Positions 39,840 to 50,389 of a stretch of DNA of 64,000 nt are shown here, piece after piece (position 1 is the stretch's first letter; each line of letters starts with the position of its first letter). The notes below the pieces were generated by a model, which was not told the DNA's origin, ran no database searches, and was given only the letters and a program-made list of their open reading frames with translations. Made by a program: the position numbers and the translations under genes. The stretch spans positions 186,001-250,000 of the forward strand of contig PUQB01000307.1 of the NCBI GenBank assembly GCA_003024785.1, written 5' to 3'. The DNA comes from Selaginella tamariscina (taxonomy: Eukaryota > Streptophyta > Lycopodiopsida > Selaginellales > Selaginellaceae).

Positions 39840-40132
39840 AGATTTCTTTGTATGATAGGAAGAAAGTATTTATAAAAAAATTAACATTGATAAGAAATGA
39901 TTTCATTTGTAATTATGTTTGATAGTATTTTTAATTATTGTAAACTATTTTTAGAATAATATGAATATTCTAAGATATTTTAGGAATATTCCTTACTAAG
40001 TAAGGTTATTGAAGGATTAATTATTAATTAATTAATATTTAAGGCTTAATTACATATTAATTAAATGATTAATTAATAATTAAAACTTAAGTATTAATTA
40101 GTAATTTATTTTATATTCCCATTTTCACGTAT
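39840..40132. other. AT-rich right subterminal zone
   Basis: Dense TTAATTAA-type motifs at 40015-40100 and GAATATTCC at 39980. Includes CCCATTTTC at 40118-40126, also found just inside the left end. No coding pattern. Confidence 0.6.
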
Positions 40133-40159
40133 CATGCCCACTTTAGTTACAACGTGCAT
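40133..40159 (-). repeat. Right terminal inverted repeat
   Basis: Plus strand begins CATGCCCACTTTAG and ends ACAACGTGCAT; its complement matches 24525-24551 at 23 of 27 positions. Directly followed by the ATTG duplication at 40160-40163. Confidence 0.75.
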
Positions 40160-40163
40160 ATTG

Positions 40164-40887
40164 GGAGAAACATGTGTGGATGTTGACAAGTGTACAGGAT
40201 TGGAAGAATCCTGTATAAAAGTCTGTGGATGCACAGGAGTGAGGAGAGCCTATGAGTGTGCTGACGAACCAATAGGAGGTGAATCCTGTTGAGGAGGAAC
40301 TTTCGACACTGATACAGGATTGAAAAAACCCTGTACAGGAATCTGCGAACTTATAAGAGTGGAGAGAGCTTGCGGATGTGCTGAGGAATTAACATGAGGT
40401 GAATCATGTCGAGGAGGAGTCTTCAACACTGATACAGGAATAGGCACGATCAATCCTGTAGCTTGTACTGCCTCAGACACTAAGGATGTATTCTGCACAC
40501 ATGAAGGTACAGGATTGATCTTGGATGCCGGAGAGGAAAATGTGAGCGTCCTAGATCTCTAGTCGATCTGAGGATTTGCAACAACAAACCATGGCATGCC
40601 CAAAATGATGGGAGTCGACCAAGTCTTGATCAAGTTGAAGGAAATCGAACAGTTGAATGCGCCATGACTGCAAGAGAGAGGTTTGGTAGCATGGGTAATT
40701 GCGTCAAAAGCAATCAGACGACCATCGACCACCTCTACAGGAACTACACGCTTCAACTTCACCACCGAAATGCCATGTTGAGTTGCAAAAGTGTCATCCA
40801 TAAAGCATGCATTTGCACCAGTGTTTAATAGGGCAAACTCCTTGAGCTCTCAATCATTGAGATGAATGTGTACATAAAACTTGAATG
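40164..40887 (-). pseudogene. Protease and proline-rich linker of the split minus-strand chromovirus
   Basis: Right to left: the protease segment after the active site (40880-40560, MDDTFATQHGISVVKLKRV, IILGMPWFVVANPQID), then a Pro/Ser-rich linker (VSKVPPQQDSPP repeated) up to the right end of the 15.6 kb element. The protease N-terminal part and gag continue at 46503-47531 on the other side of the inserted plus-strand chromovirus. Confidence 0.88.
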
Positions 40888-40892
40888 ATGAA

Positions 40893-41510
40893 TGTCACGA
40901 CCCGATACAGGATCCAGGATTCCGGATACATGATACGGGTTGCAGGATTTTCTTACAGGACATTCCTATAAGGATTTCGGATACAGGATATGGTTGCAGG
41001 ATATTCCTACAGGATATGCCATAGGATATGCCTAGAGGATAAGGGACATGTGGACTCATCTTAGCCTCTGCATGCATGCAGTCACTTTGCATGCATGCAA
41101 CCACTTTTAGCACTCATGCCTAGATTAGCTCTTGGAGTTGTGAGCATAAAAGCTCTGACCTAATTGTTGTACAATAAGTTACTATCAACACCAGTCTTAC
41201 TACGATCAATCTTGTCTTATCTTTTTCTTGTCTTGCTCCTTGCTTTTTGTCCTCTCCTTGTCTCGCTCCTGGATTCTGTCCTACTCCTATCTTGCTCCCG
41301 GATCCCATCATGTTCCTGTCTTGTTCCTAGATCCTATCCTGCACCTTCCTGTCTTATTCCCGGTCCTATTCTGATCCTGTCTTGCTCCTGGATCCGTCCT
41401 GTTCCTATTCCAGTTCCTAGTTCCTGTCCTACTCTGGTCATGTTCCTAAGTCAAGCCTTCATGTTCTTGGAATCCTACTCTCTTCCTGGTTCCTGGATCG
41501 TGGCTTGACA
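40893..41510 (+). repeat. 5' LTR of the nested chromovirus
   Basis: Has TGCATGCATGCA palindromes at about 41070-41100, a TATA-like CATAAAAGC at 41145-41153, and the predicted transcript start at about 41176 (AAGTTACTATCAA). A pyrimidine-rich TCCTGTC-type tail fills the rest. It differs from the 3' LTR at many sites, often C to T or G to A, so the insertion is not recent. Confidence 0.92.
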
Positions 41511-41526
41511 ATTTGATAATAACTGC
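41511..41526 (+). promoter_or_regulatory. Self-priming primer-binding site
   Basis: Directly after the 5' LTR, TTGATAATAACTG (41513-41525) is complementary at 12 of 13 positions to CAGTTACTATCAA, which lies about 30 bp after the TATA box in the 3' LTR (46113-46125). This is the arrangement of Tf1/sushi-type self-primed elements. No TGGTATCAGAGC-type tRNA site is present. Confidence 0.65.
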
Positions 41527-41606
41527 TTTCATAGCTCTCCATTTTCCAACTACTTTTTTTTCCTTGATTCTTTTCCTTCATTTTCCTCCTTTTTCTTTCA
41601 TATATC

Positions 41607-44600
41607 ATGGCTAATTTTGAGCGTTTTCAACGCAAGCACCAAATGTTACTTTCATGAGTTCCTGCACCACCTTCTGGAGTAGTTCCTATGGAGGTTGAGA
41701 AATCCAAACGTGGCTCTCTTTCGCTGCTGAGAAGCAACGTCGCCGCAGTGAGAACCTATGCTTGTATTGTGGTGAAGTAGGACACAAGGTGGCAGAATGT
41801 CCTATTAAAGCCAAGAAGTTCAAGACGCGTGAAGTTGAAGCTGAAGTCCAATCGAAAAACTTCAATGTTCACTTCGTCTAGGGCCGCGAAGTTGGGCATA
41901 GGTGCAGGCTCCATTGGTGCTGCTCATACCATTCCATCACTTAAGTTTCCTGTACACATTCATCTTAATAATCGAGAGCTCATGGAGTTTGCTTTGTTAG
42001 ACATTGGTGCAAATGCATGCTTCATGGATGACACTTTTGCAACTCAACATGGCATTTCGGTGGTGAAGTTGAAGCGTGCAGTTCCTGTAAAGGTGGCCGA
42101 TGGGCGTCTGATTGCTTCTGGCGCAGTTACCCATGCTACCGAACCTTTCTCCTACAGTTATGGCACATTCAACTGTTCAATTTTCTTCAACTTGATCAAG
42201 ACTCGGTCGACTCCCATCATTTTGGGCATGCCATGGTTTTTTGTTGCAAATCCGCAGATCGACTGGAGGTCTAGGACGCTCACATTTTCCTCTCCGACAG
42301 CTAGGATCAATCCTGTACCTTCTTGTGTGTAGGATACATCCTTAATATCTGAGGCAATACAAGCTACAGGATTGACCGTGCCTAATCTTGTACCAGTGTT
42401 GAAGACTCCTCCTCGACAGGATTCACCTCATGTCAGTTCCTTAACACATCGCAGGCTCTCTCCACTCCTATAAGTTTGTGTTTTCCTATACATGGCTGTA
42501 TCAGTGTCGAAGGTTCCTCCTCAACAGGATCCACCTCATGTTGACTCGTCAGCACATTCGCAGGCTTTCCCCACTCTTGCGCAACCACGGACTCCTGTAC
42601 AGGATTTTTTCAATCTTGTACACTCGTCAATATCCACACAGGTTTTTTCCAATCCTGCCTCTTTCTGTTACCCTGCTTTTGTTCCACCCCCCAAGATTCT
42701 TCTCTTTTTCAGTCACAGCTTCTCCTCCTCTCTGAGTTCTTACCACTACCATGCATGAACTCGCCACTGATCCTGCTCCTTTTCACCCTTTTGCCTTTCA
42801 AGTAACTCCTACGTCCTCTTCTACCTTTCTGTATCCGACTCTCCTATTTTTCAATCTCTTTCTCCTACTCCTTCTCCTTCTCCTTCTCCTCCTTCTTCCC
42901 TACCATCCAAGTATCACGCCTTTAAGGACGTTTTTGACAAGCACAAGGCTGCAGTTCTTCCTGTTCACAGGTCCTATGACTGTCCTATTGATTTGCGGAA
43001 GGAAAGACTCCACCGTTCGGACCGATTTATGCATTGTCACCCACAGAGTTGGAGGTTCTTCGTCAGTACATCGAGGACAACTTGGCATCCGGCTTCATTC
43101 GTCACTCAAAGTCCCCTGCAGGAGCCTATCTTCTTTGTCAAGAAGAAGGATGGGAGTTTACGTTTGGTTGTGGACTACAGGGGTTTGAATCAAGTCACCA
43201 TTCGGAATCGGTACCCGTTGCCATTGATCCCGGAACTTCTCGATCGGCTGCGAGGAGCAAAGGTGTTCACGAAGATCGACTTACGAGGGGCCTACAACCT
43301 TGTACGGATTCGTCCAGGCGATGAGTGGAAGACTGCCTTTCGTACAAGGTATGGACACTTCGAGTACACGGTGATGCCTTTCGGCCTTACCAATGCCCCA
43401 GCCGTGTTCCAACACATGGTGAACGACATCTTTCGTGACTTCTTGGACCAGTTTGTGGTGATCTACCTCGACGACATTTTGATTTTCTCCAAGGACCAGG
43501 CGGCACATGACAAGCATGTACGATTAGTTCTAGAGCGGCTTCGCGAGCATGGCCTGTACGCGAAGTTGGAGAAGTGTTTTTTCGATAGGGATTCGTGGAG
43601 TTCTTGGGCTACATCGTCTCTCCTGCTGGCGTTTCCATGGACATGCACAAGGTGAAGACCATCGTGGAGTGGGAGAGGCCCAAGTCTGTACGAGATGTAC
43701 AATGTTTCCTTGGCTTTGCAAACTTCTACAGGCGGTTCATACAGGACTTCTCCAAGCGTGTACTTCCACTCACGAACTCACCAAGCGCACAGGTTTTCTC
43801 TTGGTCCGACAAGGCGGAACATGCATTCACAACACTCAAGGACGCCTTCACGACAGCTCCGATTTTAGCACATCCTGACCCTTCTCATCCTTTCTTCATT
43901 GAAGCAGATGCCTCGGATTTTGCAGTAGGATCCGTCCTATCACAAGTTGGAGAAGACAAGTTGCTTCATCCTGTAGCTTTTCACTCTCGTAAGTTCCTTT
44001 CGGCGGAGATCAATTACGAGATTCATGACAAGGAACTCAAGGCCATTGTGGATTCGTTCGAGGAGTGGCGGCATTTCCTGGAAGGTGCTGCACATCCTGT
44101 ACAAGTTCTTACGGATCACAAGAACCTGGAGTATTTCAAACGGCTCGAGTTCTCAGTCGGCGACAGGCTAGGTGGGCAGTTCCTATCACGTTTTGATTTC
44201 GTCATCGTCTACAGGCCCGGTTTTCGGAATGGCAAGGCGGACGCATTGTCTAGGCGCTCTTACCTTGCACCAAGCCCGGGCGATCCTGCATATGACTGTC
44301 AAAGGCAAGTGTTGTTGGGTCCTGATCGATTCCGGCTTGCGGCACTACAGGTTCATCAGGCTCCAGCAAATTCAACACTCCTACAGGACGTCCGTTCGCA
44401 GTTGGCTACAGACGACTTGGCAAAGAATGTGTTCTCACACATTCATCCTGACGTTGCAAGTTCCTCTTCCTCCAGTTCCCGTTCAGACTACAAGTTGTTC
44501 ACCATACAGGATGGACTCCTGTACCGGGAAGGTCTCCTGTACGTTCCTGTTGGTATTTCCAGGACTCGTGTGGTACAGGATTGTCATGATACCCCGGCTA

Positions 44601-45850
44601 CAGGACATTTTGGTGTGGCCAAGACAGTGGAGTTGGTGACTCGCAACTATTGGTGGCCTGGGTTGCGAGGTTTTGTGGAAAGGTTTGTACGGAGTTGTGA
44701 CACTTGTAACAGGTCGAAGATGCCTCATCATGCACCCTCTGGTCTTCTTCGTCCTCTTCCTGTTCCTTCTGCTCCTTGGAGATCCATTTCTATGGATTTC
44801 CTCACAGATCTTCCTCCTTCGTGGATTCGATGCAGTTCTTGTGGTGGTTGACCGTTTCACCAAGCAGGCTCATTTCCTACCCTGCAACAAGACAGCTACA
44901 GGTCAGACAACTGCTGAGTTGGTGATCCGTGAGTGTTCCGACATCATGGTCTTCCTGAGAGCATTGTTTCCGATCGAGGTCCACAATTCATGTCCAAGTT
45001 TTGGCGAGAGCTTCTTCGGAGTCTACAGGTTAAAGCGGATCTTTCTTCAGGATATCATCCACAAACTGATGGGCAGTCCGAACGCACAATTCAGACCTTG
45101 GAACAGTATCTTCGTTGCTTCATCAGTTACCAGCAGGACAATGGTTGGACCTTCTTCCAATGGCGGAGTTTGCCTACAACAACTCCGTTCACGCATCTAC
45201 AGGACAGACACCTTTCTTTGCTCTTACAGGCCACCATCCACGTTTTGACTTTGCTCCTCCCGCTTCTCCTTCTTCCGCTCCTGCAGTACAGGATCGTCTC
45301 CAGCATCTTCGTCAGGTACAGGATGATCTCCAGGTTCATCTTCAGCAGGCACAGGAACGATACAAGCATCATGCTGATGCTCACCGTCAGCCGGCACCTG
45401 CATACAAGATTGGTGATCTCGTGTGGCTTCTTCGTCGACACATTTCGCACCAACAGGCCTTCTTCTAAGTTGGATTTTCAACGATTGGGCCCTTACAGGA
45501 TTGGCGGAGGTAATCCTGTAGCTTTCCGACTCGAGTTACCATCCACGGTGAAACTTCATCCTGTGTTTCACACCTCCTTGTTGGAGCCGTATCATCCTTC
45601 TTCTCTTCCCGTCCTTCTCCTCCTCATTGACACTGAACCTGAGTACGAAGTTGCAGCCATCCTTGATTCTCGTCTTCATCGCCGCCAACTCCAATACTTG
45701 GTGGATTGGAAAGGTTATTTGCCTACTGATCGCACTTGGGAACCTGCATCCAACTTACTCCATGCTTCTTCCAAGTTGCTGCCTTCCATCGGCATTATCC
45801 TGCTAAACCAGGTCCCAAGACTCGTGGAACTCGTCTTTAGGGAGGAGGTG
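41607..45850 (+). pseudogene. Chromovirus gag-pol, gag-deleted and frameshifted
   Basis: gag starts ATG at 41607 (MANFERFQRKH) but jumps near 41655 to just before the zinc knuckle (CLYCGEVGHKVAEC, 41759-41800, CCHC intact). The protease active site reads LLDIGANA instead of D-T/S-G (a C to T change, about 41996-42020). RT spans about 43100-43590, with [21 protein letters not shown] and catalytic YLDD at 43464-43475. RNase H spans 43880-44260 (FIEADASDFAVGS, DHKNLEYF). Integrase has an HHCC zinc finger (44590-44720) and core (SDRGPQFMSKFW, GYHPQTDGQSER). The chromodomain is at 45630-45770 (EYEVAAILD, YLVDWKGY, TWEPASNL). Frame breaks lie near 41815, 43593, 44825, 44930, 45150 and 45460. Confidence 0.92.
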
Positions 45851-45851
45851 C

Positions 45852-46497
45852 TGTCACGACCCGATACAGGATACAGGATTCCGGATACAGGATACGGGTT
45901 GCAGGATTTCCTACAGGAATTCCTACAGGATTCCGATACAGGATACGGTTGCAGGATATTCCTACAGGATATGCCTAGAGGATAAGGGACATGTGGACTC
46001 ATCTTAGCCTCTGCATGCATGCAGTCACTTTGCATGCATGCAACCACTTTTAGCACTCAGATTAGCTCTTGGAGTTGTGAGCATAAAAGCTCCGACCTAA
46101 TTGTTGTACAATCAGTTACTATCAACACCAGTCTTACTACGATCAATCTTGTCTTGTCTTGTTCTTGTCTTGTTCCTTGCTTCTTGTCCTCTCCTTGTCT
46201 CGCTCCTGGATCCTGTCCTGCTCCTTCTTGCTCCCGGATCCGTCCTGTTCCTGTCTTGTTCCTGGATCCTGTCCTGCACTTCCTGTCTTGTTCCCGATCC
46301 TATCCTATCCTGTCTTGCTCCTGGATCCGTCCTGTTCCTGTTCCTGTTCCTGTTCCTGTTCCTGTTCCTGTTCTGTTCCTGTTCCTGTTCCTGTTCCTGT
46401 TCCTAGTTCCTGTCCTGCTCTCGGTCCTGTTCCTAAGTCAAGCCTTCCTGTTCTTGGAATCCTGCTCTCTTCCTGGTTCCTGGATCGTGGCTTGACA
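45852..46497 (+). repeat. 3' LTR of the nested chromovirus
   Basis: 646 bp, TG..CA ends. TATA-like CATAAAAGC at 46082 and the predicted transcript start CAGTTACTAT at 46113. Contains a (TTCCTG)n tract at about 46334-46405, longer than in the 5' LTR; this explains most of the length difference. Confidence 0.92.
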
Positions 46498-46502
46498 ATG
46501 AA

Positions 46503-47531
46503 ATGATATGAGTAGCACCAATGGAGCCTGCACCTACGTCCAACTTTGTGGCTCCTAGACGAAGTGAACATTGAAGTTTTCCGATTGAACTTCAGCTTCA
46601 ACTTCACACGTCTTGAACTTCCTGCTTTAATAGGATATTCCGCCGCCTTATGTCCTACTTCACCACAATATAAACATAGATTCTCACTGCGGCGACGTTG
46701 CTTCTCAATAGTGGAAAGTGAGCCATACTTGTATTTCTCAACCTCCATAGGAACTACTCCAGAAGGTGTCGCAGGAGTATGTACCATAGCTATAGGATTG
46801 GTTTGCAGGAACTGCTGATGGGATTTTTCCTGACGACGCTCGAACAAGTGGTTGTCACAGTGAACGGCCTGTTGCATGATCTCCACTAATATTTGGGCAT
46901 CCCGTAACATAAGGAGAAGGTCCTTAACGTCATCCCTCAACCCAAAACAAAAGTGTTCAATCAATGCAGTCTCGTCCCATGGAATGTTCGTGCAAAGTTG
47001 CTGAAATTTGAATGCATAGACGGAAGCTAGTCGAGATCCTTGTGTGAGCTTTCGTAACTTTGTGCATGCGGAACGGTACTATCGGGATTTCCAAATCAAG
47101 CTTCAAAGGCAGCCACGAAACCTTCAAAGTTTTCCATCAACGGGTTGTCACGCTCCAGCAAAGGGGCAACCCAAGCTCGTGGAGATCCAACTAGTAGGGA
47201 TGCTAAAAGGCCAACCTTTTATGCATTAGTCGAGTAGCGGCGTGGTTACATGCGGATCAAAAACCTGATCTGATTCAGGAACCTTTGAAAATCGGCACGA
47301 TTGCCATTGAACTTTTTCGGCATGCTAATCTTTGACTCTAAAGAAGTGTTCGATAGAGAGGAAACCACGGATGCTTGAGAGAGAGCCTACGCAGCAACCT
47401 TGGAGGATGCATTAGCAGCTGCATGCACTGCGTTGGTGGAACCTTGCAAATCTGTGACCATTTGGCGCAAAGTGGCCAGCTCATGAAAGCAATATTTGGT
47501 GCTCGCATTGAAATTACTCAAAATCGGTCCA
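46503..47531 (-). pseudogene. gag and protease start of the split minus-strand chromovirus
   Basis: The likely gag start is at 47531. The capsid-like region (LRDDVKDLLLMLRDAQ, MQQAVHCDNHLFERR) ends in a zinc knuckle whose last Cys is Tyr (CLYCGEVGHKAAEY). The protease N-terminus follows and is cut at 46503 by the nested element. Stops are present near the N-terminus. The plus-strand open frames here are shadows. Confidence 0.88.
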
Positions 47532-47629
47532 TGATTTATGAAAGAAAAAAGAAGAAAATCGAAGGAGAAGAATCAAGAAAAAAAAAAGTAACTGAAAATC
47601 AGAAAGTTATGAAGCAGTTACTATTAAAC

Positions 47630-48201
47630 TATCAAGCCATGATCCAGGAACAAAGAAGTGAGTAGGATTTCGAAAACAAGGAAGCTTGACTCAAAAGTAG
47701 GACAAGGAGCAGGACAGGAAACTAAGAACCATAAACAAGACAAGAGCATGAGGCAAAGAGCAAGACAAGACAAGACAAGATTGATCGTAGAAAGACTGGT
47801 GTTGATAGTAAACTAATTTTATAACAATTAGGTCAGAGCTTTTATACTCACAATTCCAAGCTAATCTGGTCATGAGTCTAATCTGGTCATGAGCTAAAAA
47901 TAATAACCCTTATCCTCTAGGCATATCTTGTAAATATCCTATAGGCATATCCTGTAGGAATATCCTGTAGTATATCATGTAAGCATATCCTGTAGGTATA
48001 TCCTATAGGCATATCCTGTAGGAATATCCAGCAACAAGTATACTTCCTGTTCCTACAAAAGGATCATACACCATCTTTCTGGCCTCTGCAAGAGCCTGGT
48101 TTTGTTACAATATAAGGATACATGATACAAGTTACAGGATATGCCTATAGGATATACCCACAGGATATGCTTGTAGGATCATCCTGTATCCGGTCGTGAC
48201 A
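47630..48201 (-). repeat. 5' LTR of the split minus-strand chromovirus
   Basis: The right end is GGTCGTGACA (complement TGTCACGACC), the left TATCAAGCC. It abuts the protease of an older copy at 48202. Next to it, 47615-47629 (complement TTTAATAGTAACTG) is the primer-binding site. It carries an insert of foreign coding sequence at 48029-48114. Confidence 0.88.
48029..48114 (-). pseudogene. Captured exon fragment of a Trm11-like tRNA (guanine-N2) methyltransferase
   Basis: The minus strand reads QNQALAEARKMVYDPFVGTG then SILVAG in one open frame. VYDPFVGTGSILVA is methyltransferase motif I in the form found in Trm11/THUMP tRNA methylases, and ANQALxxxGxLVYDPFVGTGS is the usual plant context. 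The fragment is about 85 bp, has no splice sites or continuation, and replaces part of the TATCCTGTAGG-type repeat section of the LTR. It is not present in the other LTRs of this window. Confidence 0.7.
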
Positions 48202-49506
48202 CCAGAAATAATTAGACGACCATTTGCAACCTCTACAGGAACTGCACGCTTCAACTTCACCACTAGAATGCCATGCTGAGTTGCAAAAGTGTCATACATG
48301 AAACATGCATTTGCACCAATGTCTAATAGGGCAAACTCCTTGAGCTTTCAATTATTGAGGCAAATGTATACATGAAACTTAAGTGATGGAATGGTGTGAG
48401 CAGCACTAATGGAGCCTGCACCTATGTTCAACTTTGCGGCTCCTAGACAAGTGGACATTGAAGTTTTTCCAACTAAACCTCAACTTCAACTTCATGCATC
48501 TTAAACTTCCTAGTTTTAATAGGACATTCTGCCACCTTGTGTCCTGCTTCACCACACAATATAAGCATAAGTTCTCACTGCGGCAACATTGCTTCTCAGT
48601 AATTAAAGTGGGCCACGCTTGTATTTGTCAACCTCTATAGGAACTACTCCAGAGGAAATGTGCTATAGCTACAGGATTGGCTTGCAGGAACTGTTGACAA
48701 GATTTTTTCCTAACGATGCTTGAACAAACAATTGTCACAACAACAGCCTGTTGCATGATCTCCGCTAAGGTTTGGGCATCCGGTAACGTAAGGAGAAGGT
48801 CCTTCACGTCACCCTCAACCCAAAATGGAAGTGTTCGATCAATGCAGTCTTGTTCCATGGAATGTTCATGCAAAGTTGTTGAAATTCAGATGCATAAACG
48901 AAAGCTGGTCGAAATCCTTGTGTGAGCTTTCTTAACTTCGTGCATGCAAAACAGTACTTATCGGGATCTCAAAGCAGGGTTCAAAGGCAGCCATGAATCC
49001 TTCAAAATCTTTCATCAATGAGTTGCCACGCTCTAGCAAAAGGGCACCCAAGCCCATGGGGATCCAACTAGTAAAGATGCCAAAAGGCTAGCCTTTTGTG
49101 CATCAAGTTGAGTAGCAGCATGATTGCATACAAATCAAAGACCTAATCTGATTCAGGAAACTTTGAAATCAGCATGATTGCCACTAAACTTCTTTAGCAT
49201 GCTCATCTTTAGCTTTGAAGAAGAGTTCGATGGAGAGAAAACCATGGATGCTTGAGAGAGAGTTTGCCACAGCAACCTTGGAGGATGCATCAGCAACTGC
49301 ATGCGCCGCATTGGTGAAACCTTGCAGATTTGTGACCACTAGCGCAAAGTGGGCCAGCTCTGAAGCAACATTTGGTGCTCGTGTTGAAATTGTTCAAAAT
49401 CTGCCATGATTTGTGAAAGAAAGAAGGGGGAAAACAAGGGAGAAAAATTAAGAAAAAAGAAAATAACTAAAAAATCGAGGAGTTATGAAAGGAGTTACTA
49501 TTAAAT
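48202..49506 (-). pseudogene. gag and partial protease of an older chromovirus copy
   Basis: gag start at about 49407. Contains the capsid phrase EGDVKDLLLTLPDAQTLAEIM (minus-strand frame 48873-48628), a zinc-knuckle region near 48560, and the protease as far as the GRLI segment at 48202, where it is cut by the LTR of the split element. The rest of this copy is not found at the other end (left of 21051). Many stops and frameshifts. Confidence 0.82.
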
Positions 49507-49855
49507 TATCAAGCCATGATCTAACAGCAAGGAGGCTTGACTTAAGAGTAATGACAAGAACTAGGAACAAGACGAGAACAGAAGGTAATAAGTAAGACAA
49601 GAACAAGACAAGAATAATCGTAGAATGACTGGTGTTAATAGTAACTGATTATATAACAATTAGGTCGAAGCTTTTATGCTCACAACTCCAAGAGCTAATC
49701 TAGGCATGAGCTAAAAATATATTCCAAAGGCTAATTTAGTTATGAGCTAAAATAATGTCCCTTATCCTATAGGTATAATCATGTAAACATATCCTGTAGG
49801 TATATCCTATAGGCATATTCTGTATCCCATATCTTGTATCTTGTATCCTGTATTT
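49507..49855 (-). repeat. Truncated 5' LTR of the older chromovirus copy
   Basis: Starts TATCAAGCC and includes the transcript-start block TTAATAGTAACTG (plus strand 49635-49647) and TATA-like sequence. It is cut before the TGTCACGACC end. The adjacent primer-binding site (49491-49506, complement ATTTAATAGTAACTCC) is complementary to its own transcript start at 12 of 13 positions. Confidence 0.8.
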
Positions 49856-49859
49856 ACAC

Positions 49860-50385
49860 TAACTTTTGACCCTCTTGATCTTGTCATTTCTTTGATTCTC
49901 GCAAACTTAAGTTTCTTTGCCATCAACTACTGATTTTATTTATTAGCCATTGGTTGTTGCACATTTTACAATATGAATGCATAATCTTTTGAGTGATTTC
50001 AACTATTATTCTAGTGTGAATAGAAACGTAACTAACGTAAAGAGATTTTGATTCAAACTATTAAAGCTGAAGCTTATAATAGAGTACAAATTGAATGTTT
50101 TAGTGGAGAAAGAAAAAAAAAGAACATATATTAATTGCTATTATAAGAGATGAACCAACAATTAATGTTCAACCGAAATAAAGAAACTCTAACCTCCTTT
50201 ATTGGTGTCTATGGAGCACTTGTATAGATTTAAATATGGACCTTTCATTCTGGATCTAAATTTAGACTTTTATTTCTATATTTAAATTTAGACATTTAAT
50301 TCTGTATTTGATATGAATATGAACTATTGATTTCTTATCTTAGAATATTTTAATGTTGGCGTATACCATTATTAACATCAACTTG
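49860..50385. other. Non-coding AT-rich stretch
   Basis: No open frame or motif of note. A short repeat of TAAATTTAGAC-type sequence at 50230-50300 is all that can be seen. Confidence 0.4.
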
Positions 50386-50389
50386 ATAT

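Larger units (their letters stand above)
24525..40159. mobile_element. 15.6 kb DNA transposon-like element with 27-bp TIRs carrying DUF7869, methyltransferase-like and HAD genes
   Basis: The borders were found by comparing the chromovirus halves on either side with the intact linker of the copy at 40893-46497. The ends are imperfect inverted repeats (24525-24551 and 40133-40159, 23 of 27 matching; outer bases ATGCA, inner GGCATG), flanked by ATTG on both sides. Inside, AT-rich subterminal zones enclose a minus-strand DUF7869-like gene, a palindrome array, an inserted LTR, AT-rich and microsatellite satellites, a second palindrome array, a 21-bp hairpin, a methyltransferase-like gene and a HAD phosphatase-like gene. 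I do not recognise the superfamily. The DUF7869-like protein is the best candidate transposase; that is inference. Boundaries are well supported, cargo roles are not. Confidence 0.72.
40893..46497 (+). mobile_element. Chromovirus (Ty3/gypsy, Tcn1/Tf1-like) with both LTRs, nested insertion
   Basis: A complete LTR-to-LTR element of 5605 bp. LTRs at 40893-41510 and 45852-46497 begin TGTCACGACCC and end GGCTTGACA. A 5-bp duplication ATGAA flanks it (40888-40892 and 46498-46502). When the element is removed, the older minus-strand protease reads through the junction. Internal order is truncated gag, protease, RT, RNase H, integrase, chromodomain. gag lacks roughly 700 bp and pol has several frameshifts, so it cannot move by itself. 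Confidence 0.93.

Noticed and set aside
41511-41530. Initiator-Met tRNA primer-binding site
   Set aside because: No TGGTATCAGAGC-like sequence follows the LTR; the self-complementary site fits better.
46019-46506. Ser/Cys/Pro-rich open frames of 100-158 codons
   Set aside because: They lie within the chromovirus 3' LTR and come from the TTCCTG repeat tract.
21046-48206. Target duplication for the split chromovirus
   Set aside because: Left flank GCTAC and right flank CCAGA do not match, so the original insertion site of this element cannot be confirmed.
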